Shown here: piece by piece, positions 46,982-58,588 of the stretch
Layout: each line of letters opens with the position of its first letter
How positions within the stretch are numbered: position 1 is the stretch's first letter
NCBI GenBank assembly: GCA_049999765.1
Contig: JBNGIQ010002585.1
Location: 1-62,022 of the forward strand
Length of the DNA stretch: 62,022 nucleotides
Source: Phaeoceros laevis
Lineage: Eukaryota; Anthocerotophyta; Anthocerotopsida; Notothyladales
Reading direction: 5' to 3'
Position numbers and translations under genes: made by a program
Notes under the pieces: generated by a model
Database searches by the model: none
What the model was told of the DNA's origin: nothing
The model's input: the letters and a program-made list of their open reading frames with translations, nothing else

Positions 46982-48148
46982 TGCGGACTGACCTCTCAGC
47001 TTGTTGGTGTGATCTGCCGGAGCCGATAAGGTTGGAACGGCGTTCCGCAAGCTGTTGTTTGCTGGCCTTGCTCGCCGTTCTGTAACTGGGTTCTGTTTGG
47101 AGAGGTCGAGTACATGACACTACTTGAGTAGACCCATGACTACGATTTGTTCCTTGCGTGTACCGTATTTTGGGTGCAGGGAAACTGGAATAATAAGGTG
47201 ATGATCCACGTTCACAAGATGTTCGGAACTGGAAGGGTTGATTTTGTCGGTACAGTAAAGCATTCTGCTGGAGGAGAGTTCCATAGCTCGGCACGTCGAT
47301 GTCGATTCCCTTTGTCCACTTCCTTGATGTGGCTATTGTGACCCCACACCTCCTGCTCGCGGTTTAGAGAATATCAGCTCATATCTCAACCTTCAAGTAT
47401 AGCCTACGAAGTTCGAACAGGCTCGCCCAACTATCAAGAAGCCTTCGCCTTTCGCGGGTATCCACGCCAGAGTCCAAACCACGGAATTTATGATTTCCAA
47501 TATTTTAGCCTGGACTGCATACAGAGTGTGAGATGGAAAGCAAGGCCACAGGTTGGTCCATTAGTGCCTCGGCCCTACCTCAGCTCAAAGCCAGTCAGAG
47601 AACTGAACTGCCTTCTCTCTGTTTCGTTGCATACTGTACGTATTTGCGAACTGATTGGCCACATTGATAAGATCCTCCTGCGACAGCAATTCTGTTTGGT
47701 GGGCCGGATCCAAAATCGGTCCAGAGAATCTTGCAGCCATATAAATAAATGTATGTCACAGTGCTTCTTAGGGCCGCGACCCAAGTCGGACAATGTCACA
47801 GGGACATTGACCTCTGACAGTCCTGAAGAGGCTAGTCTACATTTTATTTGCCCGCGAAGGCAGGTTAGACAACCAGTCAAGTTTGTCCGTTGCAGCTGGC
47901 AACCAAGTTCGCTGTTGCATGAAGGAAAGCACGCCAAACTCAAATCAACAGCTACTCAGCCTACTCTTAGAGAATTTTGTTTAGAGAAAGCACCTTTTAA
48001 AGTTTTTTTGAGAGCGGTAGATTTTGCTGTATTGGGTAGCTCACAGCCGTGTTTACACTGTTTACTGTTACTGGGCAGCCGTCATAAATTGTAGGAGTTG
48101 TGAGCTCATTGTTGCGAGTTATGTAGCTTGCAAGCTGCAGCTGCCACA
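46982..48148. other. Intergenic region SPS to ferroportin 1
   Basis: This holds the SPS 3' UTR and the ferroportin 1 promoter. A plus-strand frame of 188 codons (47528-48094) begins with GTG, has no recognised domain and an unbiased composition, so I do not call it. No repeats are seen. Confidence 0.45.
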
Positions 48149-50505
48149 ATGGCAGCCATCGGAGGTACCAGTGCGTCAGCCCAGCTTCTATTGCCTGACT
48201 CAGTCTCTGGAGAAACTGGCCAGATAGCAAGCTCAAGCCAATCCAGTAGCAGGGAGTTGCACTGGATCTTGTTCCGTCTCTACTTGAGCCATTTCCTGAC
48301 ACGATGGGGGAACAGGTGAACGTCCATTGTCAGCACGCGCAAGCGATGGAGTTTGGTACAGGTGCAGAGTCTGATTGACAAGTTGTTGTCTGCAGAATGT
48401 GGGAATTCGCTGTTCCGCTCTTTTTGATAAACGTCTGGCCCGATTCTCTGCTTCTTTGCGCACTTTATGGCCTGGTGGAATGTGCCGCGGTTGTCTCCTT
48501 TGGTGTTCCAGTGGGGAGTTGGGTTGACAACACGCCCCGTCTGAAGGTTACGATACATGAGGGGCCCCTATGAGCTCTAGAAACTTGTGTGGCTCTGTAA
48601 GGAAATCCTTAAACAACTTTTCTGTAGCCATCGTGGCGTCTTTATCATGTCTGTTGCAGGTAGTGCAAATTTCGGTGGCAGTGACAAACACGTCCATTCT
48701 GGCAGCAGCTTTGGCTGTCCTTGCGCTTCTCTGGCAGCCCAGCTCACAACACTCTTCAGGATTTCCTGCATTTGTTGCTCTTGTGGGATGTGTGAACATT
48801 TCGGGTGGCCTTGCCAGCTTGGGAGTTGTTGCCACGGACATTGTGGTAGAGCGAGACTGGTACATTCGGGCAGTCCACCCTCTCCTTGATTAGCAAGACT
48901 ACACTAGAGTTGTTTTCAAGAGATTATCAGAGATGCGCTATGGAATTCTGGTTGCAGGAGCTAGCTTGCCACAGTGATCACTTGTTCACCCTGTGCATCC
49001 CATGGCGTGCTTGCAGGGTAGTTGTGATTGCAGAGCAACATGGGTTAGAGCTGCTCAGCGAGATGAATTCCTTTATGCGCAGGATTGACCTCTCTTGTAA
49101 GCTGCTTGCACCTGTCGCAGCAGGCTGTATCATGAGCTCCGTCTCGGTGGTTGCAGCTGCCATTGTGATTGCTGCCTGGAACATCCTCACAGCTGGGCTT
49201 CAGTACCATCTGCTCGCTTCTGTGTACTGGATGGTACCGGCTCTACAAGCCAAACATCCTTTTCCGACTAGGGAGGAAGCCGAGGAGGAGGCAGAGATAC
49301 AACCCTATGATGAGGTGGCTGGGCAACCTGAAGAGGCAAGATCGGCAGAGGAAGAATATTCTCAAACGGTGAAAAGCTCATGTAGTGAAGCCATAACGAC
49401 AGGAATTTCACAATCGTCCACGGTGGTAGGGTTGGGCATTTACTGGAAGCAGGACTGCCTGCTTGCAGCTACAGCTCTTGGTCTTCTCTACTTCTCAGTT
49501 CTCAGGTTACGTCCGAGATCTCTGCCACATGCATATCTAGTTTTTTTCGACTTGACAGGAAGCGAACATCATCTCACAGGTACAATTGCTGCATGTCGTG
49601 TCAATACAGCTTAGGATCCCTGATGGTTGCCAACCTTCAACTGCAAGGTGTGCCCCCATACATCCTTGGCCTCGCTCGTGGGGTCGCGGCTGTGGTGGGG
49701 ATCGCTGCAACGTTTGCCTACCCTTCTGTTCATGCACAACTGGGTACGACAAGAACTGGCCTGTGGGCCAGCTGGATACAGGTGAAGTACATCGTTTTCT
49801 TTCATCCAAGCTTGAATTTTTTTTCAGGCCAGCAGCAGGTCCCTGGGGTGCAGGGAAGTTTCGAAGTAAGATCTCAGATTCTCGGTTGTTGGCCATGTAA
49901 CAGTGGTCATTCCTTTCCTTGAGTTTTGGCTCCATATGGATCAGTAGCGCAAGACTGTCAGCATGCCTCCTCATTGGCGGAGTTGTGGCCTCCCGGTTTG
50001 GACTATGGATGTTCGACCTTGCTGTGACTCAAACGATGCAGGTTTGGTCTCCTTTTTTTTTCAGACATCATTTCCTGAGCTGCTTGAGTGGTTCCATATT
50101 CTTGTAAACTGGCTCAGAAAAGAATTGTTGAATGACAGGAATCTGTACCCGAGGCAGAGCGAGGAGTGGTCAACAGCAGCCAAAGCTCCCTGCAAGACTT
50201 TATGGACATGCTCATGTATCTTGTGGCCATCTTCGTATCAAGACCTGAGGTACCTGTCTTCCATGCCTGAAAACCTTGTATTCAGCACAAGCTTCTCAGG
50301 TCACCTTGTAAGGTCTCGATCTAAAGCTGAGTCCGCTTACAACCCCTTCTTGCAGGACTTCTGGATAGCCATTTGTATGTCATATGCAGCGGTGACCACA
50401 GCAGCTGTGCTTTATGCCAGACACTCCTACAAGGTCAGGGGACACATATTTCATTTCGACAGGTTTCCATGCAACTTGTGTTGCAAAGATGAAATTCTAA
50501 GGTGA
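48149..50505 (+). CDS. IREG: Ferroportin / IREG-type metal exporter, copy 1
   Basis: Eight exons (48149-48315, 48396-48546, 48660-48859, 49017-49505, 49610-49781, 49904-50041, 50139-50249, 50356-50505) encode about 525 residues. Ferroportins are 12-helix major-facilitator-type transporters that export Fe2+ and sometimes Co or Ni. Plant IREG1 acts at the plasma membrane and IREG2 at the vacuole. Family blocks are LYLSHFLTRWGNR at the first helix, PDSLLLCALYGLVE, ATDIVVERDW, MRRIDLSCKLLAPV, GIYWKQDCLLAA, GVPPYILGLARGVAA, GLWMFDLAVTQTMQ and RGVVNSSQSSLQ. A Glu-rich loop (REEAEEEAEIQ) sits between the two halves. The tail ends in a Cys-containing DRFPCNLCCKDE, which could touch metal. It converges with copy 2, with 140 bases between stop codons. 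Confidence 0.94.
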
Positions 50506-50645
50506 GAACATCACAAAGCAGCATGTCACTATGGCTAGGAGTGTTGTCCTCTGATAACGTAGCTAAGGGGGCCCTTCTTTGTGGGAAATGCGATGTGCAA
50601 CCATGCTTGCCACGAAGGTGCCTTAAGTTATGTAATTTCTTTTCT

Positions 50646-53155
50646 CTATCTTCTAAAAATGAATTGTATACAGTCCTTGCAAGTGGAAAGAATCCAAGAG
50701 AGCCTTTCAATATGGACAAGATGGCCCCTAGCACGGTGGGTGTGAACAGCGTACAGAGTAGCTGCAGTGGTCACCGCAGCATATGAAAAGCAGATAGGAA
50801 TCCAGAAGTCCTGCAACACACCCATCTTTCAGACAGTCAATAGGTCACAAGATGTTTTGCTCCATCCACTTGGCAACAGCAACATGCTCTGACAAACATG
50901 TGCTTTGTGGAAGGCTTTCGTACCTGCGGTCGTGAGATGAACATGGTTACAACATACGTTACCATGACCATAAAGGATTGGAGAGAGCTTTGAACCCCCC
51001 CTACCACACCGCGTTCTGTCTCGTGGACGGATTCCTGGAAAACCAAGTGCATACATGGACAAATGAATCTCTGAATGCGTACATTGTGATGCGTTCCTTC
51101 TAAAACTGTAATCACGAACCTGCATCAGTTGTGTGGCAGCCAGGTCGAACATCCACAACCCCAGTCGCGATGCAGCAACCCCTCCCATCAGCATTCCTGC
51201 TGAAATCTTAGAACTCGACACCCAAATGGATGCCACACTCACAGATAAGAGTGACCACTGTTTCCCAACAAGCAGGGGTTAGAAATCGACTACGTATATC
51301 GGCCTAAGACCTCACCCCAGAGACCTGTACAACTTATCACCTGTATCCAGATGGCCCATAAACCGGTCCTCACTGTCTCGAGCTGTGCACGCACTACAGG
51401 ATATGCCACTGTTCCAGCCAGACCTGCAAGAGCTGCCACTCCCCGGGCCAGCCCCAGAACATAAGGGGGCACGCCCTTGAGTTGCAAGACGGCCGTCATA
51501 AGTGGTCCAAAGCTGTAGCGAAGTCTCACACACAAGGGTACATTTTTCAGTTAAGCTTTCGCTTGGCTGTCACCTCTTCTCCTATCACAACGACAGGTTC
51601 ATCATTGCCATACCTGAGGACCGTGAAGTAGAGGATGGCAAGGGACACAGCAGCAAGGACAACCTCCTGCTTCCAGTAAACGCCCCAGCCTTTGACGAAG
51701 GATAGCTCTGATACTTTGATCAGTAGACGATGCCCCCATGGTCTTGAAGCAGCTTCAGTGACCTCTTCGTCGTCCACTGCGACCTCTAGCCTGGCGTATT
51801 TGGTGCTTTGTGCTGCTTCCAGGGGTTTCTGCATCAGAGCTCCTTGTTCCTGACAGGAATTCGACCGGGCCTGGAGAGCAGGAATGCGCCAGTAGACACG
51901 AGAAAGAAAGCAGTACTGAAACCCTACGGACAGCAGGTTCCAGGCTGCAATGGCGAGGGCTGTTGCAGTCACAGAGACACTGCTCATGAGAAAACCAACT
52001 GCCACTGGAGCAACAAGTTTACAGCTAAGGTCGATCCTGCGCATGACGGCATTTATCCTGCTCAGTAGCGTTGATGCATTCTCCTCTCCGTACTGCTCAG
52101 AGATGACAACCACCCTGCCATTGAAAAACAAACGTGAGGGCGAACTCCTAGACGCATGCAAGGGAACAATGTGAATCGTTGCAGGGCAAGCTTCTTCAAC
52201 ACCATTACCAATCCCGCTCAACAACAATGTCGGTAGCAAGAAGTCCCAATCTGGAAAGGCCGCCAAAGATGTTTATACAGCTTACAAGGGCAACGAATGC
52301 AGGAAAGCTTCGTGCAGCCAAACCAAGGTGGAACAACAGAACCACCACAGCAATTCCTGCTGCCATAATCGATCCATTCCCAACTGCTAGAGAAACCTGC
52401 AACATCTGAAACAAAAAGAGAAAAGGAATCAGATTTACAGTACAGCAGGATATAAATGTCCCGGGCATCATCTATCATGACACAACCCGGTGTTGATATT
52501 TGTTCAGAACAGATTGATCAGGTTTTCTCACGAAACCTTCAGGTGTGCTGTTTTATCCACCCAGTTGCCCACAGAGACACCAAGGCTCACAACCGACGCA
52601 GACTCAACCAAGCCATAAATTGCTCCCAACACCAGGGACTTGGGCCAGATGTCGATCATAAACAATGCAGCTGCAAAGTCCCACATGCTGCGCGCCACAG
52701 ACATTATTGTCATTTGAACAGCTTCAAGTTCACAAATTCATTCTCCTCTACAGGGGTAAGGCAAATAATGTCTGTTGCAGGGAGAGTCTGGGATCCAAGT
52801 ACCTGTGTCCCCATCTTGCCAGAAAGTGGCTGCTGTAAAGGTAAAGAAGCAGCCAATAGAGCCGTGCAATCTCGTCTTGCTCCTGATGGAATTTTATTCT
52901 CTGCGTCTGCTGCAGCTCTACCGGGTGCTGGGCACTGACTTCACCGCTGTTTTCACCACCGGAGTGGAATGTCTGTGGAGCTGTTGAATCCACAAAGGTT
53001 TCCATTCGGAAATTCTTAGCCTTACTTGAACTCGCCTTCGTGACGTTCTGCCATCTCCCCAGCTCATCCACAGGTCCGAAGGAGTGAGGAGCAGACACGA
53101 GCAGACAAGCAGTTTCATCCCCCGCCTGCTCATCCACCGCAGACATGGATTGCAT
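50646..53155 (-). CDS. IREG: Ferroportin / IREG-type metal exporter, copy 2
   Basis: Eight exons on the minus strand (53155-52803, 52687-52537, 52405-52209, 52114-51614, 51512-51341, 51257-51120, 51034-50924, 50810-50646) encode about 595 residues. The conserved blocks match copy 1: LYSSHFLARWGHR, PKSLVLGAIYGLVE, ATDIVVERDW, MRRIDLSCKLVAPV, GVYWKQEVVLAA, GVPPYVLGLARGVAA, GLWMFDLAATQLMQ. Exons 2, 5, 6 and 7 have the same lengths as in copy 1 (151, 172, 138, 111) and all introns keep phase. The first exon is longer and adds about 62 N-terminal residues (MQSMSAVDEQAGDE and on) with acidic and Gln-rich parts. It is probably not a transit peptide, as it is acidic early. Resemblance is to IREG1/2, not to the plastid IREG3/MAR1 type. 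Confidence 0.94.
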
Positions 53156-53876
53156 CTTCCGAGCATGCAGGCCACCAAAATTTTCTCGTTACTGGGTGGC
53201 ATTTTCCGAAATGCCAAATGTCCAGCCTTGGGCCAAGGCCGAGAACCTTTCAGCACATTCCGCCTGTAAGAAGCAGAGAGGCTCAGCCATGGCAATCCGT
53301 TCTTTGTCGTATTTGTTGCACGGGCTTCTAAACTGGAAACCGATCAGCAAATGCTGGCACGTCGATGGGCTCCAACCCATTTGTTCGAGTTCTCAAGGTT
53401 CCGGGTCATGGGACACACCCAACGACAAACGTCTTTCGAGTAAGGACGGAATTTACTCTCTGGCAAAAGCATGTGAAAAGTACTGGACCCAAATTATGCG
53501 ATTCACGCAAATGCCGGTGTCTAAATCTCAATAATCTTCAAACACCTTCGAAGATCAACGAAGGATCAGTCTCTATAGTTACACTTCAACCTCTACCGGT
53601 TCCACCCACCTGCCGGTTACCAAAATTGTGCTTAATACGTAGGGGCTGGGACCTCTTATCCTCTGCAAGTGGGAATTCGGCGCAGTTACTCTTAAGGGGA
53701 CTGCGCCCTCCAAAGCAGACACCCCAAGATCTGATCCGAAGGCTCAAACATCTTCCATAGGCTCACCTTGTAGTCTGGCCGGTTAGACGCAGTGTGACGT
53801 CACCCAATGGTGAGGTGATTTGGCCTGAAAGTTTGCGCAACTATGTTTGCTCTGTTTGCTTGCGACTTCACAGCTC
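53156..53876. other. Upstream region of ferroportin 2, downstream of NOP56
   Basis: This holds the ferroportin 2 promoter and the NOP56 3' UTR. A plus-strand frame at 53365-53760 (131 codons) is unrecognised and I do not call it. No repeat or RNA gene is seen. Confidence 0.45.
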
Positions 53877-56264
53877 TTACGCTTGTTCTGTTTTCTTCTT
53901 TTTTTTCTTCTTTTCCTCTGTTGGAGTTGGTTGGGCCGCCTCAGCATTCTTTGATTTCTTTGTCTTCTTGCTTGACAGGGCTTCTTCCTTAGCGCTCCCA
54001 TTCTGCTCGGGGGTTGCTTCGTCCTTCTTAGTCTTCTTTGACTTCTTTGTTGAAAGAGTTTCTACTGCTTCGCCCTTCTCAGTTCCATTAGCAACAACGA
54101 CCTCCACCTTGTCCTTTTTCTTTCTCTTCTTCTTCTTGTCTGTATCCATTGGGGCTGCCCAAGATACGAAGGCAAACTTAGAACATCCAATGGGAAGATG
54201 TCTGATTGATATGAGATGCAATCAATCACCACGACAGTTTACCTTCTCCATCGGTGACAGGTGCATCCACATCCATGTCCGCACCTCCAACAGACTTGAT
54301 CGCTTCTATCATCACATCAATGTTCTTCCTAGGAGCAATGCCCTTGTCATAGAAGTCCAACCTCTCTTCAACTTGCTCCTTCAGCTTTTCGCCAAAAGCA
54401 CTGGTGCTCACCTCTGCAATAGGATGAAACAACCAATTGGGATCACAAATCACTTTCTAGCCACCCTGCATTCGTGGACCCTCTACACAAAACTGAGAGC
54501 TCAGACGTAAGGGACAACTTGTACAGACCAGAAAAGCAATCAATCCTTGACGCAATGGAACACTTATTCGCCAGATATCGTGATATCCTCCCTTTGTTGC
54601 GAACAGAAGCTCTCCCAATGAATGACGAATGGAAGATGAGGCCATACTTCGGAGTATTGCCCTTGGTTTTCAAAGCCCTGAACACCAGAAAGATGAATTG
54701 TTACCTTAGGCAGACTGTCTGGACGTGGTACACATTCCACCAACACAGAGCTATCTCCAAACAGATGACAACCTGAACAGTGCCTTCTCAGCTCCCAGGA
54801 TCTGTACTGTTGAGGCTGGATATTTAGCAAGATTTGTAAGACTGCCAGCATGTGAGATAAGCCGAGCGCCCACAACCTCCCCAATCAAGGCAGCCAGGTT
54901 TGGAGCGACATCAGTCATCTTGGAAACCAGGTATGAGTAGAGCTGCTTCCTGTAATCTGCTAGCTCAACCACCCTTTGTGCAAAATGCTCAATATTTATC
55001 AAGTCGATGGGTGAAATGTCTTGACCTGTGTGTTTCGAAGGGCGTTAGGATTGAAAACCGCGGACACACTGTCAACTAAGCTACACAACCTGTCGAGCTT
55101 AATATCAAAACAAGCCAGAGATTATCCTTGAGCAATATCACCACTATCCACTTGATAGCCTGAATGACCGCACATCTGTTGCAGGAACTGATAGAAAAAT
55201 AAAATGAGGCAGTACCCATGGATGCTTTAGCTGCTTCTATAACCTCCCTTGCTTTCTCTTCCTCGCCAACTATTTCTGTAAGGTCAGCAAGGGCTTCATC
55301 AGTCAGCTTAGACTTGTCCTTCACAAATTTTGCCACCTTCGCATACAAGTAGTTGTCGTTGACGATTTTGACTAGCTCAGGAAAGTGCCAGGAGTACCAC
55401 TCCCTACACAGTTTAAACCACGTCAACTTGTTAAACAGAAGCGTCTGCACACTCAAAAGCCTGCTAGCACCCAGCACCCAGCATCCGGCAGGAAAAGAAA
55501 TTCACACACCTGATACGCATGCAGAAAGTGTTGATATCCTTGTCCAGAGTGTCAAGCAAGCTGATAGCTTGTATGATCATGTTATCCACTCTGTTCACAT
55601 TAAACTTCACTTTCGACCTACTGTAACTGTGGGCAAGCCCAAGCTGGGCCTTCTCAATGTCACCGTCCTACAACAGCAGGAAACATATCAGGGACCAGCA
55701 CAGATATAGGGCATCAGGACAGACATTGAGAGACAGGACTAACAAACCTTGAGATCTTTGATGAACCGACTGAAATGCAGACGGATACCCCTGAAGAATT
55801 CCAACATGAAGTCGTTGCTTTGGCATGGTATCCCCAGCGTTTCCAGAATTGATGAACCAAGCTTAGGCTCTGCCACACCAAGGCTATACTTTGCCTTCTT
55901 CCCAGCCTTCACCTTGGGCAGGTTAAACTCCAAGAAGTGCTGCAGTTCCGGAGTCAGAATATCTGCAACCCAGAGCAGAGCCAGTTTAGAGGTAATTCCA
56001 GAACAAAGGGCAGCCGTCAGGAAAAATGCTTCCTCTGAAGCCAACCTCGTAAAACGTACTTTCTGAGATTGCATTGGCTTGCTCAATGGCGTCCGCAGCT
56101 GAGCCGAAGGGCTTGAAAGCGGTCAATTTCACCACCTTCCCGAATCGGGTGAGGTCCGTCACGGATTCCTGCACCGCCTGGGCGCTCTGACCAATCTCGT
56201 CCAGCCCATGTGCTTCGAACAGAGAGTATCCAGAAGACGACTCGTAGAGCAAATACAGCGCCAT
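53877..56264 (-). CDS. NOP56: Box C/D snoRNP core protein NOP56
   Basis: Eight exons on the minus strand (56264-56060, 55962-55748, 55667-55510, 55403-55216, 55025-54773, 54677-54529, 54413-54243, 54154-53877) encode about 538 residues. NOP56 pairs with NOP58, fibrillarin and the 15.5K protein in box C/D snoRNPs that 2'-O-methylate rRNA in the nucleolus. The N-terminal domain starts [20 protein letters not shown]. The coiled coil includes [20 protein letters not shown]. The Nop domain carries [49 protein letters not shown] and [18 protein letters not shown]. The tail is Lys-rich with KKSKK repeats, as usual for nucleolar NOP proteins. I looked for intronic C/D snoRNAs and saw no clear C plus D boxes. 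Confidence 0.96.
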
Positions 56265-56693
56265 TGCACCGAGGACCAAAATCTAGCTTCCGCAGACGAT
56301 TCCACAGTCCTGGAGAAGCGGCAGCATCGAACCGCCTGCTTTCTTGCTTCGCCAAACCCTGAACCCCTGAACCCCGCTGAGAACGTTATTATTATTAGGG
56401 CTCCCTGTAGTCGAACCTGGTGCGCTCTGTATCGAGTTCCGTGTGAAAGCCAAGTGGCTTCCCCTAATGACGTATTTGAATCCCACGTAGCTGCTCTCTT
56501 ACTGTGGACAGGACGCGGTTTTAGATTAGTGTGATTGTCCTAGGTTTGTACCCAATTCCAAAGCTTCTAGGTCCTCTGTCGTTTTGCTGGAGCTCGCCGG
56601 TTGCAGCTAGTGGTTCAATTGCACTTAGGTGTAATTCTGAAGGTGAAGTTTGCATCTGCTGAAGCTGGGATTGGATTCTGAGCTGCGTCCATC
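56265..56693. other. Divergent promoter region NOP56 / elongin-B-like
   Basis: About 430 bases separate the divergent start codons. Telomere-like repeats (AAACCCTGAACCCCTGAACCCC-like) begin at 56354. An apparent 5' UTR intron of the plus gene starts right after its ATG. No other gene. Confidence 0.5.
56354..56375. promoter_or_regulatory. Degenerate telo-box array
   Basis: AAACCCTGAACCCCTGAACC resembles telomere-type repeats with G in place of A. It lies about 90 bases upstream of the NOP56 ATG. Telo-boxes are typical of plant ribosome-biogenesis genes, so a role in NOP56 expression is plausible. Confidence 0.4.
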
Positions 56694-57443
56694 ATGGTAA
56701 GTCTTCGTTTGACAAGGAATTTGAAACTGTCGGGTGCCGGTTGCGGCTGTGGTGGTTCTGGGAGCTGGTGTTTACTTACCTGAGGTGGAGAGGTGCTATT
56801 TTCCTTGCCGTGCCTGTCAGGCGATGTACATCAGAGTGAAGAGGAAGAAAACAACTTATTTCGTACATTGTGACCCGTCGGAAACTGTGCATGACATCAA
56901 GCTAAAGCTACAAGTGCTCACTGACAACAAGGTGGAGAGCCAGCGCCTCATCCTCATCTCAGCTCATCAGCATCTAGTTCTGGATGACTCCAAAACCCTG
57001 GCTGATCAGAAGGTTTGTTGGTTCGCTGTATGAGCAATTTGGATGGGATAGGGGTCTGATGTTTATTGGAGGTTATTGGAGCTGTGGATCCTGTTCCTTT
57101 CACCTACCTTGTCGAGGTTCATAGGTGATGAAATTTTACTTCACGGTTGGGCTAGGGGTGCTGACAGAGCTTGAAACGAAGTTGCAGGTGGAGAACGACG
57201 CTGTTGTGGCTCTGGCTATTAAACTGCCAGGTACGAATACTTGGTTTGAGAAGCCCTTGTTGTGCTCGAATCTCTCTTGTCAAAAGCTCGCAAATGATCT
57301 TGCTGTTTCAGCTGTGTTGAATTGCTTTAACCACTTGTGTGCGGACTAATAGCCTGATGCTGCTGACAGATTCCAATGAGTGGGAGGAGGTCACTATAGA
57401 AAAACCGTCCAACCAATTGGGTGGGTTGGGACTGGACGGCTAA
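56694..57443 (+). CDS. Elongin-B-like ubiquitin-fold protein
   Basis: Four exons (56694-56696, 56821-57012, 57188-57230, 57370-57443) encode about 103 residues. The first coding exon is just the ATG codon; splicing then adds GCG ATG TAC, giving MAMYIRVKRKKTTYFVH. Translation could equally start at the second ATG at 56824. The ubiquitin-like fold continues with ETVHDIKLKLQVLTDNKVESQRLIL, LADQK, VENDAVVALAIKLP and EWEEVTIEKPSNQ. This resembles the plant ubiquitin-like family related to elongin B, the adaptor that binds elongin C. The plant function is poorly defined. It is divergent from NOP56. Confidence 0.82.
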
Positions 57444-58108
57444 GGTCTTCACAGCAAAACGACTCAGCGGCTATTTATTACAGTATCGAATGTACGAGCT
57501 ACAAATCTACAACTGCTGGCGCCCCTGTTTGGGGAGATGGATGTATAGGGATGACGCTGGTAATCCACGTGTTATTCCCATGACAGCATTTAGGGCCTGG
57601 GCCTAGCATTGCATAGATTACAGATCACTAGGACAGTGAGTGACCAAAAGGAGAATCCATACAAAATTTAGCTACATCGAGAGAAGTTGAAGACTGCTCT
57701 CCATGGGCATTGAAAAGTGGCTACCCTTTCTAGCATTGCCGTGGACAAGCTGAAACTTTACGAAAATGACCAGGTTCATCCTGGAAACAGGCTTGGACAA
57801 CTCCTGGCAGCACGGGGCCTGTGCAGAGCCACCCTTCAGATCAGATCTATTCACTGTGTATACACTACGGAGAAAGCTGAGAAAGCGCAAAGACGTCTGC
57901 AGACAACGTAGAAAAAATCTTACAATGAACCTTTGCTATGGCACCCTCGAGCCAAAAATGCAAATGTTTGCCGAATGCTACTCTGCACAGGTTGCTTCGG
58001 GACAGCAGATTGCTGGCATTTCAATTTCCGGGGAGTCCTCAGCCCAGGCAACAATGGTGACTGGAATTATGAGAGCGGCTCGTTGAGGTGCGATGGGCAC
58101 ACCCGGCG
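57444..58108. other. Intergenic region, convergent gene ends
   Basis: This lies between the 3' ends of the elongin-B-like gene (plus) and the NifU-like gene (minus). The short plus frames, for example 57766-58086, are unrecognised. It should hold both 3' UTRs. Confidence 0.5.
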
Positions 58109-58588
58109 TCAGAAGTTGGATGCGCTGTCGTCCAGCTGCGAGGGATCCTCAATGTTCACCTCGAGTACCTCGGGGATGCGTTTCCTTAGGAAGGAGGCAA
58201 GTCGAGCTAGCACCATGGACCGTTGATGCCAGAACCGGCCTCGCAACCTGAGCGTGACGAAAGGGCCGTCAAGCTCCACCAGCTCGGCCACTCCAGTGAT
58301 ACCTACTGTGGAATCAAACAGCTGCAGCAGCTCTGTCCTGGCCTCCAGCAGCGCCCGCTCCACGTTCTCCTCCGTCAGGTCAAGCAGCTCCAGCCCCGTG
58401 GTGCACCGCCGGAGCACCAGCATGCTCCTCGGCACAGTCCTTCCCTGCTCTTGCCACTGCAGCCGAGGTGTGTTTGGCACGGTGTATACGTGCCTTCCGC
58501 TGCTACTGCAACCACCTGGATGGCAAGGTGCTGTGCGTGCAAGAGGAGTTCTAGGCCAGAACGCTGCTGCCGCAGCTGCCATCGCCAT
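58109..58588 (-). CDS. NifU-like (NFU) domain protein without the CxxC cluster site
   Basis: This intronless gene encodes 159 residues. The leader (MAMAAAAAAFWPRTPLARTA) and the following Arg/Ser-rich part suggest plastid targeting. From about residue 70 the sequence follows the NFU C-terminal domain: DLTEENVERALLEARTELLQ, then VAELVELDGPFVTLRLRGRF, then a helix ending RKRIPEVLEVNIEDP. In functional NFU scaffolds a CxxC motif follows LRLxG and holds a 4Fe-4S cluster. Here that place reads GRFWHQRS with no Cys. The protein therefore should not carry a cluster in the usual way and may be a non-catalytic relative kept for another role. Confidence 0.83.
   Translation of the reverse strand: MAMAAAAAAFWPRTPLARTAPCHPGGCSSSGRHVYTVPNTPRLQWQEQGRTVPRSMLVLRRCTTGLELLDLTEENVERALLEARTELLQLFDSTVGITGVAELVELDGPFVTLRLRGRFWHQRSMVLARLASFLRKRIPEVLEVNIEDPSQLDDSASNF

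Noticed and set aside
47528-48094. Plus-strand frame of 188 codons before ferroportin 1
   Set aside because: It starts with GTG, has no domain or signal I recognise, and lies where the ferroportin promoter should be.
48860-48892. Ferroportin 1 frame continuing YIRAVHPLLD after ERDW
   Set aside because: The same position in copy 2 is a splice donor, and splicing to 49017 restores the conserved VVVIAEQHG block.
54155-55962. Box C/D snoRNAs inside NOP56 introns
   Set aside because: NOP56 introns host snoRNAs in other organisms, but I found no intron with both a good C box (RTGATGA) and D box (CTGA) near its ends.
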